Below, piece by piece: positions 33,077-41,712 of a stretch of DNA of 64,000 bases. Every line of letters starts with the position of its first letter. Within the stretch, counting starts at the first letter, position 1. Made by a program: the position numbers and the translations under genes. Source of the stretch: Kitasatospora sp. MBT63. Lineage in GTDB: Bacteria; Actinomycetota; Actinomycetes; Streptomycetales; Streptomycetaceae. Location: the NCBI RefSeq assembly GCF_000710465.2, contig NZ_JAIZ01000806.1:78600-142599 (forward strand), given 5' to 3'. Under the pieces are notes generated by a model. It was not told where the DNA came from. It saw only the letters and a program-made list of their open reading frames with translations, and searched no databases.

Positions 33077-35038
33077 GTGACCCCGCCGGGCCGCGCGCAC
33101 ATACAGGCGCTCGCCGCCGCGTTACCCCTGCTCGATGTCGGCCGTCTCCAGGAATGGGGCCGGATCCTCGCCGACCGGCTGCCCGCAGGCCGACGGCTGC
33201 TGGTTGCCGGCAACGGCGGCAGCGCGGCCGAGGCCCAGCACCTGACCTCCGAGCTGGTGGGCCGCTTCCGCGCCGAGCGGGCTCCGTTGTCCGCCATCGC
33301 GCTGCATGCCGACTCTTCATCGGTGACCGCCATCGCCAACGACTATGGCCCGGACGAGGTGTTCGCCCGGCAGGTTCGCGCGCACGGTCGGCCCGGCGAC
33401 GTCCTACTTCTGCTCTCCACCTCTGGCACCAGCCCCAACGTGCTCGCCGCCGCGAAGGCGGGCCGGGAACTCGATCTCACCGTCTGGACATTGACCGGCC
33501 CGGCACCGAACCCGCTCGCCGCCGCCGCCGACCGAGCCGTGTGCGTGGACACCGCCGAGGTCGCCACCGTTCAGGAATGCCACCTGGTGGCCGTGCACGT
33601 CCTGTGCGCCGCCGTCGATTCCCACCTCACCGAACCGGCCGCCTCCGGGGGCGGTGAGCTTGAGGGCGTGCGGCGCTTGGTGGTGGTCGGTGACGTGCTG
33701 CTGGACCGCGACATCACCGGCACGGCCGACAGGCTCTCCCCGGAGGCCCCGGTCCCAGTCATCGCGGACAGCCGCTCAACCGAACGGCCGGGCGGCGCCG
33801 GGCTGGCCGCTGTCCTGGCCACCCGAGAGCCGGGCTGGCACGTCACCCTCGTGTGCGGCCTCGGACAGGACGCGCCGGGGGCGCGGGTCCGCACACTTCT
33901 GGATGAGGCGGGCGTCGAGGTCATCGACCTCGCCACCAGCGGCACCACCCCCGTCAAAACCCGTGTCCGGGCCGCCGACCGCACCCTGCTCCGCTTCGAC
34001 ACCCCGGCCGACCCGCTCCAGCTCGGCCCGCTCCCCGACACTGTCCGCGCCCGGCTTGAGGAAGCCGCGGCTGTGGTGGTCTGTGACTACGGGCGCGGCA
34101 TCACCTCCCACGACGAACTCCGCCAGGCCCTCACCAACGTTGCCACCGGCCGCCCCCTGCTGTGGGACCCACACCCCAAGGGCGCCGCACCAGTGCCGGG
34201 GACGGCACTCGCCGTCCCGAACACGGACGAAGCCCTCCTCCTCACCGGCGGCAACGAGCCCCATGACCTCGGCGGCGACACCGCGCGGGCCCTACGCCTG
34301 CTGACCGCTTGGCCGGTCAAGCAGGTCGCCATCACTAGAGGCCGCGACGGCGCGGTCCTGGTCGCCGACCCCGACGCCCACCCCCTTGTTCTCCCGGCTC
34401 GCCCAGCCACCGGGGACACCTGCGGGGCCGGCGACCAACTGGCGGTCACCACGGCCGTGATGCTCGGCACCGGACGGCTGCCCTCCCATGCCGTGGCCGC
34501 AGCCGTCGACGCCGCAACGGCCTATGTTCGAGCCGGCGGCCCCGCCGGTCTGACCACCCCGCCGTCTCACGGCTGGCCCGGTCCGCTGGAGCTGGCCGCG
34601 CGCGTACGGGCACGGGGCGGGAAGGTTGTGGGCGCTGGCGGCTGCTTCGACCTCCTGCACGCCGGACACCTCTCTCTCCTGGCCCAGGCCCGCCGCCTGG
34701 GCGACGTCCTGGTCGTGTGCGTCAACAGCGACACCTCCGTCCGACGACTCAAGGGCGAGGACCGGCCGGTCGTCGGCGAGCACGAGCGCGCCGCCCTACT
34801 GAGGGCCCTGGACTGCGTGGACGGCGTGCTCGTCTTCGGCGAGGACACCCCCGAGAAGCTGCTGGCCGAACTCCGCCCCGACATCTGGGTCAAGGGCGGC
34901 GACTACTCGGGCCGGCGGATCGCTGAAGCCGACCTCGTGGAGAGCTGGGGCGGCGAAGTCGTCACCGTTCCCTACCTGGACGGCCACTCCACCACCACCC
35001 GGATCAACCGGCTTGCCCAGCAGGCAGGCACCCGGTGA
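33077..35038 (+). CDS. Trifunctional GmhA-HldE fusion (heptose isomerase, kinase, adenylyltransferase)
   Basis: 653 residues in three domains. Residues ~1-188 are a SIS-fold sedoheptulose-7-phosphate isomerase (GmhA): AGNGGSAAEAQHLTSELVGR, LLSTSGTSPN and TVQECHLVAVHVLC. Residues ~195-500 are a PfkB kinase (HldE-N) with PGGAGLAAVLA and GDTCGAGDQ, catalytic Asp453. Residues ~515-653 are a nucleotidyltransferase (HldE-C) with GGCFDLLHAGH (His528, His531), KGGDYSGRRI and GHSTTTRI. HldE is normally two-domain and GmhA separate, so this joins three consecutive catalytic activities. GTG 33077 follows GAAGGAG; the stop overlaps the epimerase gene. Together with the GmhB-like phosphatase at 36013 it would give ADP-D-glycero-beta-D-manno-heptose. 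Confidence 0.92.
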   Translation: MTPPGRAHIQALAAALPLLDVGRLQEWGRILADRLPAGRRLLVAGNGGSAAEAQHLTSELVGRFRAERAPLSAIALHADSSSVTAIANDYGPDEVFARQVRAHGRPGDVLLLLSTSGTSPNVLAAAKAGRELDLTVWTLTGPAPNPLAAAADRAVCVDTAEVATVQECHLVAVHVLCAAVDSHLTEPAASGGGELEGVRRLVVVGDVLLDRDITGTADRLSPEAPVPVIADSRSTERPGGAGLAAVLATREPGWHVTLVCGLGQDAPGARVRTLLDEAGVEVIDLATSGTTPVKTRVRAADRTLLRFDTPADPLQLGPLPDTVRARLEEAAAVVVCDYGRGITSHDELRQALTNVATGRPLLWDPHPKGAAPVPGTALAVPNTDEALLLTGGNEPHDLGGDTARALRLLTAWPVKQVAITRGRDGAVLVADPDAHPLVLPARPATGDTCGAGDQLAVTTAVMLGTGRLPSHAVAAAVDAATAYVRAGGPAGLTTPPSHGWPGPLELAARVRARGGKVVGAGGCFDLLHAGHLSLLAQARRLGDVLVVCVNSDTSVRRLKGEDRPVVGEHERAALLRALDCVDGVLVFGEDTPEKLLAELRPDIWVKGGDYSGRRIAEADLVESWGGEVVTVPYLDGHSTTTRINRLAQQAGTR

Positions 35039-36000
35039 TCCAAGAAGACGACGTGCTGGTCACAGGGGCAGCCGGGTTCATCGGCCGGCACACCGTGGCC
35101 GCCTTCCACCGCGCCGGTCACCAGGTCACCGCCATCGACCTGCGCCCCGCCCCCGGCCATCTCGCCAGCGCGGCCCGATGGCAGCGCGGCGACTTCGCCG
35201 ACCCTGCTCTCCTCGCCGAAATCGCCGCCGGCCGGTATGGCACGGTCGTGCACCAGGCCGGCATCAGCGACACCCGCGCTCCGGCCGGTCCCGAGCTGGA
35301 GGAAACCAACACAGCGGGGCCCCTCCGCCTCGCCGACGCCTGTCGCGTTGGCGGCACCCGCCTGATCTACGCCTCCTCGCACTCTGTCTACGGCACCCTC
35401 TACCACCGCACCCCGATCACCGAGGACGCGGACACCGACACCGGCCGCTGCTCCGGCCCGCTCAACCCGTACGCGGCATCCAAGCTCGCCCTCGACCAGG
35501 AGATGCGCATCCGGTACGCCGCCGACCTGGAGTGGGTTGGGCTGCGCTACACCAACGTGGTCGGCCCCGACGAGACCGACAAAGGCCCGATGGCCTCGAT
35601 CCTGTCCCAGCTCCTTCGCCAGGCCGCCTGCACCGGGCACATACGCATCTTCGACGACTCCCTGACCGCCGCCCGCGACTACATCCCGGTCGAGACAGTC
35701 ACCGCCACCATCGTCCAACTCGCCACCGCAATGCCGCCGGTGCCGGCCGCTGTCTACAACCTCGGCGCTGGCTTCGCCGTGTCCTTCGCGGAGGTCGCGC
35801 AGTGGTGCGCCCGCCTGCATCGCGAGACGACCGGCCAGCCGCTACTCGCCGAGCTGGTACCGAACTTGGCCCCGGCCGCCTACCAGTACTTCACCTGTGC
35901 GGACATGACCACACTCGACAAGGCATTGCCCAGCCGGCCGACGCTCTCCCTGCGGGACACCGAGGTGCGGGTGGCCGAGCTGTTCCGGCTCTTCCGGTAG
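35035..36000 (+). CDS. hldD: HldD-like ADP-heptose 6-epimerase / NDP-sugar epimerase
   Basis: 321-residue extended SDR. VLVTGAAGFIGRHTV is the NAD(P) loop, IYASSHSVYG the Ser strand, and NPYAASK supplies Tyr146 and Lys150. The fold and neighbours match HldD, which converts ADP-D,D- to ADP-L,D-heptose. A BlmG-like epimerase acting on another NDP-sugar carbon is possible, because the sequence is not diagnostic without alignment. GTG 35035 overlaps the fusion-gene stop (GTGA). Confidence 0.82.
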   Translation: MIQEDDVLVTGAAGFIGRHTVAAFHRAGHQVTAIDLRPAPGHLASAARWQRGDFADPALLAEIAAGRYGTVVHQAGISDTRAPAGPELEETNTAGPLRLADACRVGGTRLIYASSHSVYGTLYHRTPITEDADTDTGRCSGPLNPYAASKLALDQEMRIRYAADLEWVGLRYTNVVGPDETDKGPMASILSQLLRQAACTGHIRIFDDSLTAARDYIPVETVTATIVQLATAMPPVPAAVYNLGAGFAVSFAEVAQWCARLHRETTGQPLLAELVPNLAPAAYQYFTCADMTTLDKALPSRPTLSLRDTEVRVAELFRLFR

Positions 36001-36012
36001 AAAGGCACGTGC

Positions 36013-36600
36013 GTGAAACGAGAGACTGGCGGACCGCCCGCGCGACGCCATGCAGTATTCCTCGACCGGGACGGCACACTTACCGAACCCCGCCACTACC
36101 CCTCTCATCCTGACGACCTCGTTCTCTCGCCCGGCATCGGACCACCACTGCGCGCTCTTCAGGACGACGGCGTCGCCCTGCTCGTCGTCACCAACCAGAG
36201 CGGCCTCGCGCGTGGGCTGTTCAATGAGGATGACCTGGCCGCGATGCACGAACACCTCGGCGAGCTCCTGGCCCACGAGAACGTCCGGCTGGACGGCATC
36301 TACGTCTGCCCCCACCACCCGGAGGGCTCAGTCGCCCATTTTCGTACGATCTGCGCATGTCGAAAGCCCGCCCCAGGGATGATTACCCAAGCCGCCCACG
36401 ACCTTGACCTCGACCTGGCTCAGTCCTGGATGGTCGGCGACTCCGCCTGTGACATCGAGGCTGGCCGCCGAGCCGGAACCCGCACCGCGCTCGCAGCGGG
36501 GGCGCCGCAAGCCGGTGTCACACCACACTTGTACGGGGCGACGACAGCCGACGTGCTCGACCAGGTCTGGCACGCGAAGAATCGAGGACACTGTGAATGA
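36013..36600 (+). CDS. gmhB: GmhB-like D,D-heptose 1,7-bisphosphate phosphatase
   Basis: 195-residue HAD hydrolase of the HisB/GmhB group. AVFLDRDGTL holds Asp18 (nucleophile) and Asp20 (acid/base). LLVVTNQSG is motif II. The zinc-binding cap motif CPHHPEG ... CACRKP is characteristic of this group. WMVGDSACDIEAG carries the metal-binding motif IV Asp residues. It would dephosphorylate D-glycero-beta-D-manno-heptose 1,7-bisphosphate between the kinase and adenylyltransferase steps. GTG 36013 is 12 bases after the epimerase stop. The stop overlaps the HD-domain gene. Confidence 0.9.
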   Translation: MKRETGGPPARRHAVFLDRDGTLTEPRHYPSHPDDLVLSPGIGPPLRALQDDGVALLVVTNQSGLARGLFNEDDLAAMHEHLGELLAHENVRLDGIYVCPHHPEGSVAHFRTICACRKPAPGMITQAAHDLDLDLAQSWMVGDSACDIEAGRRAGTRTALAAGAPQAGVTPHLYGATTADVLDQVWHAKNRGHCE

Positions 36601-37174
36601 CTTGCTGTCCGGATGGGCGGAAGAGATTGCGGTCCGGGAGCTTGCCGTGAGCCTGCCGCAGAGATGGGCGCACTCCCAAGGGGTAGCGCGGCAAGCATCT
36701 CGTCTGGCTCCAGCCCTCGGCCGCGCCGCCGACCTGTTGGCCGCAGCCGCAGTGCTCCATGACGTCGGCTACGCGCCTCGGTTGGCCGCTACGGGCTTCC
36801 ACCCGCTCGACGGCGCACGGTTCTTGCGCGACAGCCACGGAGCGGACGAGCACCTGACCAGGCTGGTGGCAAACCACTCGTTCGCCCTGTTGGAGGCCGA
36901 GGAGCGAGGGCTTCGAGGCGATCTAGAGCGGGAGTTCCCGGTGCCCGAGGACCGGGTGCTGGTGGACGCCCTGGTCTACTGCGACATGACGACGACCCCA
37001 ACCGGTGAGCTGACGACCCCGGCCGCCCGTCTCGCCGAGATCCTCGGCCGATACGGCGACGACAGCATCGTGGGCCGGTTCATCCGGCTAGCTGAGCCTG
37101 AAATCCACGCCGCGGCCGCCCGTACCGAGGCCCTGCTCGCAGCTGTTGTGAAGGGCCTGGCTCAGCCCAGGTAG
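36593..37174 (+). CDS. HD-domain phosphohydrolase-like protein
   Basis: 193 residues. The HD metal motif is AAVLHDVGYAPRL with His56 and Asp57; an upstream His27 (WAHSQGV) and LVANHSFA supply further ligands. Small HD proteins hydrolyse nucleotides or phosphate esters. GTG 36593 overlaps the GmhB-like stop, so it is coupled to the heptose genes and may be a house-cleaning hydrolase. It converges with the minus-strand NUDIX gene, overlapping its 3' end by 13 bases. Confidence 0.8.
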   Translation: MNDLLSGWAEEIAVRELAVSLPQRWAHSQGVARQASRLAPALGRAADLLAAAAVLHDVGYAPRLAATGFHPLDGARFLRDSHGADEHLTRLVANHSFALLEAEERGLRGDLEREFPVPEDRVLVDALVYCDMTTTPTGELTTPAARLAEILGRYGDDSIVGRFIRLAEPEIHAAAARTEALLAAVVKGLAQPR

Positions 37175-37635
37175 GGGTACTTGCCGCTGAGGTAGTCGCC
37201 GATCTGCTGGCGCATGCTCGGGTGGACGTCGTAGTCGTCCAGGTCGCGGGGATGGACCCAGCGCACTCCGTCGGCCTCGTCGTTGACGGTCGGCTCACCG
37301 CCGACGGGCCGACCGATGTAGGTGACCTCGAACTGCTGGCGGGCTTCGCCGTTGCTGCTGTAGACAACGATGTGCGCGGGGTTGGAGTAGACCCCGAGGA
37401 GGCCGGTGATCTCGGCGACGATGCCGGTCTCCTCGAGGCACTCGCGCACCGCGCAGTCGGCGGCCGACTCTCCGATGTCCTGCTTCCCGCCCGGCAGTGC
37501 CCACTGGCCGGTGTCGCGTCGGCGCTGAAGAAGGATAGCGCCGGCCGCGTCCTCGACCAGCAGGTTGCTCGCGGGTACCAGTGAGTTGGCCGCCGGGGCA
37601 GCCGGATCGCCGTAGTACTCAGTCCTCCCGGCCAT
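37162..37635 (-). CDS. NUDIX hydrolase
   Basis: 157 residues. The NUDIX box is GGKQDIGESAADCAV followed by RECLEETGI, a full match to GX5EX7REUXEEXGU. The ATG at 37635 lies inside the upstream regulator gene (17-base overlap), so the two are translationally coupled. This is the second NUDIX/XRE-regulator pairing in the window. The substrate is unknown. Confidence 0.9.
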   Translation of the reverse strand: MAGRTEYYGDPAAPAANSLVPASNLLVEDAAGAILLQRRRDTGQWALPGGKQDIGESAADCAVRECLEETGIVAEITGLLGVYSNPAHIVVYSSNGEARQQFEVTYIGRPVGGEPTVNDEADGVRWVHPRDLDDYDVHPSMRQQIGDYLSGKYPYLG

Positions 37636-38395
37636 ACGACTGGGCCCCCTCTGCGTTGTCGGTCCACGGCCGTGCGCCGTTCCAGACCGCGTCGAAGCTC
37701 TGAGCGTAGCTGTCAAACCACCCTGGCTCGGGTGCTTTCTGAAGGTGCAGCAGGGGGTTCGCGCTCGCGGGCTGGCCCCAGATGTGGGGGTTGACCAGCA
37801 GGTCCGTGTCGTACCGGAACAGCGAGTTGTAAAGGGTGGTGTCGTGCAGCCGGATTTCGCAGCCCGGCGTTGCCAGCAACGGCCGGTAGTAGGTGAGGGA
37901 GGCGCGGACCTTCGCCGCGAGCGCATCTCCGATGCCTTCCTCGCGACCTCGGACCATCACGGCCTGGCCCCGCGGGTCGCCGAAGCAGAGCCGGATCTGA
38001 ACTCCGTCCGCCGCGCGCTGGGCGAGCATCGTGGCGATTCGGGGGTTCGACTGGGCGAAGAACGTCCCCGAGAACACCAGGACGTCGATCTGCTTCACGG
38101 ACTCCAGCAGGAGGGACAGCCACATCTCCCGAGGGACACTCGCACGATCGGGGTAGGTGGATACAAGACCGGGCCCGCGGGGCTCCGTGGCTTGGCCGGC
38201 CCTGGCCCGCGGCTCAGGCCACAGGAACGTCTCGTCCACCCGCAGGTGGTGCGCAACGTTCCAGCGGTGGCGCGCGTGTGGGACGCGTCCGCCTAACCAG
38301 CGGGTCACGGTTTTGGGGTCCACCTCGCAGACGGTGGCGAGCCCCTCAGGGGAGACGCCGCGCTGAGCGAGTACGGAGCGAAGTCGCTCGTTCAC
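37619..38395 (-). CDS. XRE-type regulator with C-terminal phospholipase-D-like region
   Basis: 258 residues. The N-terminal HTH is VSPEGLATVCEVDPKTVTRW then LGGRVPHARHRWNVAHHLRV. The C-terminal ~170 residues form a recurring Streptomyces module (MWLSLLLESVKQIDVLVFSG, EIRLHDTTLYNSLFRYDTDL) resembling a degenerate PLD/DUF5919-like domain without a clear HxK motif. GTG 38395 was chosen because the HTH begins there. A GACGTCC-type palindrome lies 36-51 bases upstream and could be its operator. Confidence 0.8.
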   Translation of the reverse strand: MNERLRSVLAQRGVSPEGLATVCEVDPKTVTRWLGGRVPHARHRWNVAHHLRVDETFLWPEPRARAGQATEPRGPGLVSTYPDRASVPREMWLSLLLESVKQIDVLVFSGTFFAQSNPRIATMLAQRAADGVQIRLCFGDPRGQAVMVRGREEGIGDALAAKVRASLTYYRPLLATPGCEIRLHDTTLYNSLFRYDTDLLVNPHIWGQPASANPLLHLQKAPEPGWFDSYAQSFDAVWNGARPWTDNAEGAQSYGRED

Positions 38396-38430
38396 AGGCG
38401 ATATCCAAGCGGAGGACGACTGGACTCGCA

Positions 38431-38446
38431 AGGACGTCCTGGGACG
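38431..38446. promoter_or_regulatory. Candidate operator AGGACGTCCTGGGACG
   Basis: A perfect 10-bp palindrome (AGGACGTCCT) followed by a GGGACG half-site, in the 95-base gap between the divergent XRE/NUDIX and HAD genes. The same core occurs at 18334-18350 and, in reverse orientation, at 21326-21339. Confidence 0.5.
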
Positions 38447-38490
38447 CACGGCAGCCGGCGGAGCGCTCCGGCAATGCCTACGCTTGCCGA

Positions 38491-39189
38491 ATGCCCCTCA
38501 TCATTCTGTGGGATATCGACCACACGCTCATCGACAACGCAGGCGTGAGCAAGGAGATCTACGCTGCTGCCTTCGAGGCGGTGGCGGGGTATCCACCCAG
38601 CAGTCCTGCTGTGACCGAGGGGCGCACCGATCGCCTGATCATGGGCGAGATGTTCCGCCGACACGGTCGGACGTCGCCCGGCTGGGACATCGTGGAGGCC
38701 ACGCTGGAGGCCGCAGGGCGCGAGCGTCTGGATGAGATCCGACGTCGGGGTCACGTGCTGCCTGGCGCACGCGAGACGCTTTCGGCGGTGGCTGAGGAGA
38801 GCCAGTTCATCTCCTCCGTGCTGACCGGCAATATCGCGGCCAACGCCCGGACGAAGCTGGCAGCGTTCGGCCTCGATGGCCTGGTGGACTTGGCTGTCGG
38901 GGCGTACGGCGCGGACGACCCGGAGCGGAAGGAACTCGTGGCTGTAGCCCAGCGTCGCGTGAGTACGGCGTACGGCGTTTCCGCCGGAACTCCTGTGGTG
39001 CTGGTTGGTGACACTCCCCGGGACGTCGAGGCGGCGCTGAGCAACGGAGCCGAGATCGTCGCGGTCGCCACCGGAGCGCATACCGGCCAGGAGCTGCAGG
39101 ACGCGGGGGCTGACGTCGTGCTGGCAAGCCTGACGGGTACGGAGTTCCTCCTAAACCACTTCAGGCGCCTCGCCAATGCGCGTGGCTGA
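38491..39189 (+). CDS. HAD-superfamily phosphatase
   Basis: 232 residues of the phosphoglycolate-phosphatase-like HAD type. Motif I is ILWDIDHTL (Asp8, Asp10). Motif II is SSVLTGNIAANA. Motif IV is VVLVGDTPRDVEAAL. A helical cap lies between about residues 18 and 90. ATG 38491 is used because motif I follows almost at once. The substrate is unknown. Confidence 0.88.
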   Translation: MPLIILWDIDHTLIDNAGVSKEIYAAAFEAVAGYPPSSPAVTEGRTDRLIMGEMFRRHGRTSPGWDIVEATLEAAGRERLDEIRRRGHVLPGARETLSAVAEESQFISSVLTGNIAANARTKLAAFGLDGLVDLAVGAYGADDPERKELVAVAQRRVSTAYGVSAGTPVVLVGDTPRDVEAALSNGAEIVAVATGAHTGQELQDAGADVVLASLTGTEFLLNHFRRLANARG

Positions 39190-39265
39190 TAAGCCAGTTA
39201 CTGGGACTATGAAACGATAGCTCTCGCTCTCCCGGTCCCCGTCGGCCGACTCAGGAAGGTGCTCG

Positions 39266-40114
39266 ATGTCCTTGCAGCCGGACGACGACACCCGGCACGG
39301 CCTGACGGCAGCGCACGAGAAGGCCGCCGGATTCCTCGGCCTGGTGTGCACCGGACCGCCGGTCTTCGGCACCTCCGGAACCACTGTCGGCCGCCGGGCC
39401 GAGGACGTCTGGCTCCGGGTCTCCAGAAGCAGTCGCCGCAGGGCGCCGCGGCCGACCGGCCAGGGCGCTCTCGGCGCTGAACAGCTCGTCCCCGCATCCG
39501 TCCCGCGTCCCAGGCTCCACGACACCGTTGACTGGACGGAGGCCGCCTGGTTCTACCAGGCCGACGTCTTCGACCTGGTAGGTTCCGCGGTTTCCTCGAC
39601 CCCGGACCTCCGCGATGACCCTGGCCTGGACGATGGCTGGTGGGGCTCGCTGCGGAACGCGCTGACCGGCATCGCAGAAGCACCGGGCACGAAGATCACT
39701 CTGCGCGAGGCGTGGGTCGAAGAGGTCTTCCCGAAGTACCTCGGCATCCCGGCTCCAACCGAGCTCGAGCGGACGACCGGGCACGGTGATCTCCAGTGGG
39801 CCAACCTGACCGCCCGGCCGCTCAAGATCCTCGACTGGGAACGCTGGGGCCTGGTGCCGGTCGGCTACGACCCTGCGGTCCTGTGGGTCAGCAGCCTCCT
39901 CGTGCCCGAGGTTGCGGACCGTATCCGCACGGAGTTTGTCGACATCCTCGACACCCCTGCCGGACGCGTGGGTCAGCTCATCGCAATTGCGGAGATGCTC
40001 CAGGCCGTTGACCGCGGGTACTACCCGGAACTCGCCCCTCTCCTCGCTGACCGGGCACGTGAGCTGACCGGTGTCACCCCACCGCAGGGCACCGACGCCG
40101 GCCTCCTCCGGTAG
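39266..40114 (+). CDS. Phosphotransferase-like small-molecule kinase
   Basis: 282 residues. The catalytic loop TTGHGDLQWANLT matches HGDxxxxN and ILDWERWGLV matches the metal-binding IDW motif of the APH family. It is distantly related to the kinase genes at 23805 and 40118. ATG 39266 follows AGGAAGG. The stop is 3 bases before the next (frameshifted) kinase gene, so the two were probably one operon and may have acted as a pair. Confidence 0.75.
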   Translation: MSLQPDDDTRHGLTAAHEKAAGFLGLVCTGPPVFGTSGTTVGRRAEDVWLRVSRSSRRRAPRPTGQGALGAEQLVPASVPRPRLHDTVDWTEAAWFYQADVFDLVGSAVSSTPDLRDDPGLDDGWWGSLRNALTGIAEAPGTKITLREAWVEEVFPKYLGIPAPTELERTTGHGDLQWANLTARPLKILDWERWGLVPVGYDPAVLWVSSLLVPEVADRIRTEFVDILDTPAGRVGQLIAIAEMLQAVDRGYYPELAPLLADRARELTGVTPPQGTDAGLLR

Positions 40115-40117
40115 ACC

Positions 40118-40940
40118 ATGGACCTCCGGCAGGAGCCCGTCGATCACGTCCTGGACCAGATGGAGCAGCGCCTCGGCATGAGGTTGGACCGGCGCAGCGT
40201 GGTGCGGAAGCGCCGGACGGTCGGAGACGGCACCGACCGTGGCAGCTGGACCCGGGTCGAACGCCGCCCCTGGGCACGGGAACAGGGCTGGGGCGGATTC
40301 GAAGCCGCAGCGGCGTTGGCCAGCGTGGCGATGCCACGCTGGTACGGGTCGGCGGCATGGCAGGACCCGGACGACCGGGCGATCTGGCACGTGGACGAGA
40401 CCTCGCTGTTGCCTGAGCTCCCGGTCGGGGCCGCAGTGGTGACCGTCGACCCGGAGCTGCCGGACGATTGGTGGCGCGCTGAACGCCTCGCTGGCAGTGC
40501 TGGCCGCTCAGCGAACGGCTCGGGCGGCGGCCCCGGACACCGAACGGATTACGCAGCAGCTGGTCGACGACACAATCAAGGCCGCCTTCCCCGGAGCGCA
40601 CGAAACTCGGGTGAAGCACTGGTGTCCTGCTCACACCGACCTGAAATGGGCGAACGTCACCGGCCCTGGTGAGTTCTGCATGTTCGACTGGGAAGACTGG
40701 GGAATGGCGCCACGCGGACTCGACTCGGCGTCGCTGTACGTCGCCTCCCTCGCCCTACCGGCGCTCGCGGACCGGGTACGCAGGGAGCGCCAGGCAGACC
40801 TCGAGAGCAGCGACGGGATGGTGATACAGCTGTTCGTGCTGGCGAAGATCGTCGGACCACGCGCCGGTCCGAACGACCCGCGAATGGGGCCGGCGCACCG
40901 GGAGGCTGCGCGGCTGATCTTCGCTCTTCAAGGGGACTGA
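40118..40940 (+). pseudogene. Frameshifted phosphotransferase, paralogue of 23805-24662
   Basis: The N-terminal half (MDLRQEPVDHVLDQMEQRLG to DPELPDDWWR) reads in one frame and the C-terminal half (ALNASLAVLAAQ, CPAHTDLKWANVT, FCMFDWEDWG) in another. Alignment by eye to the intact paralogue (WWQALNSSLDAL) puts the break at about 40472-40480, in TGGTGGCGCGCTG. Losing two bases from a CGCGCG run explains it. Both halves keep their motifs, including the catalytic HTDLKWAN loop, so this is a recent mutation, a sequencing error or (less likely) programmed frameshifting. Confidence 0.8.
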
Positions 40941-40992
40941 ACGTCACCCTGCCTGCAAGGCGCCAACGTCAGCAAATAGGGAAAGAGTACGC

Positions 40993-41712
40993 ATGGACCC
41001 CACCACGCTCCGTCCGGTCGGCCACGACGCCGAGGACATCGCGAGCGCGAAGGAGCGAGGCTGGAGCGATCTGGCACCCATCGACGACGCGTACCAGGCG
41101 GGCGAGATCACGGCCACCGAGTGGCACGCCGCCGTCTTGGGCGTCATCGAACCGGCCTACCTCAACGGCGACAACCCGCGGGCCCAGTCCGGCCACAGCG
41201 GCGACGAGACCCGCTGGCGAGAAGCCCGCAGCCTGCTCGTCGACCTGCTCCCGCCCCACGGTGGGACGTTCCTCGACATCGGATGTGCCAACGGCCACCT
41301 GATGGAGAGCCTGACCGACTGGGCGGCCGAAGCCGGGATCATCATCGAGCCCTACGGGGTAGAGATCTCCACTGCCCTTGCCGACCTCGCCCGAACCCGC
41401 TGCCCGAAGTGGGCGCGTCGAATCTGGACCGCCAACGCGATGGGCTGGAAGCCTCCACACCGCTTCGATGCCGTCCGCACCGGCGTGGACTACGTGCCAC
41501 CGGACCTGCGTGGAGCGTACGTGACCCATCTGCTGGACTATGTCGTCGCCCCGGGCGGCCGATTGATCATCGGCGTCTACAACGAGGAACGAGACCAAGT
41601 CACAACGGCGGACCTGCTGCGGTCCTGCGGCTACACCCCGGCCGGTACCACCACAAGAGACCACCGTCACCCCAAGATCCAGTACAAGGGTCTATGGCTG
41701 GCCAACGCTTGA
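40993..41712 (+). CDS. Class I SAM-dependent methyltransferase
   Basis: 239 residues. The SAM-binding motif I is FLDIGCANGHLME near residues 93-105. FDAVRTGVDYVPPDL corresponds to motif IV, and VVAPGGRLIIGVYNEE to the post-motif strand. The N-terminal ~60 residues are an unusual helical extension. ATG 40993 follows GGGAAAGAG. The acceptor is unknown. Confidence 0.85.
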   Translation: MDPTTLRPVGHDAEDIASAKERGWSDLAPIDDAYQAGEITATEWHAAVLGVIEPAYLNGDNPRAQSGHSGDETRWREARSLLVDLLPPHGGTFLDIGCANGHLMESLTDWAAEAGIIIEPYGVEISTALADLARTRCPKWARRIWTANAMGWKPPHRFDAVRTGVDYVPPDLRGAYVTHLLDYVVAPGGRLIIGVYNEERDQVTTADLLRSCGYTPAGTTTRDHRHPKIQYKGLWLANA

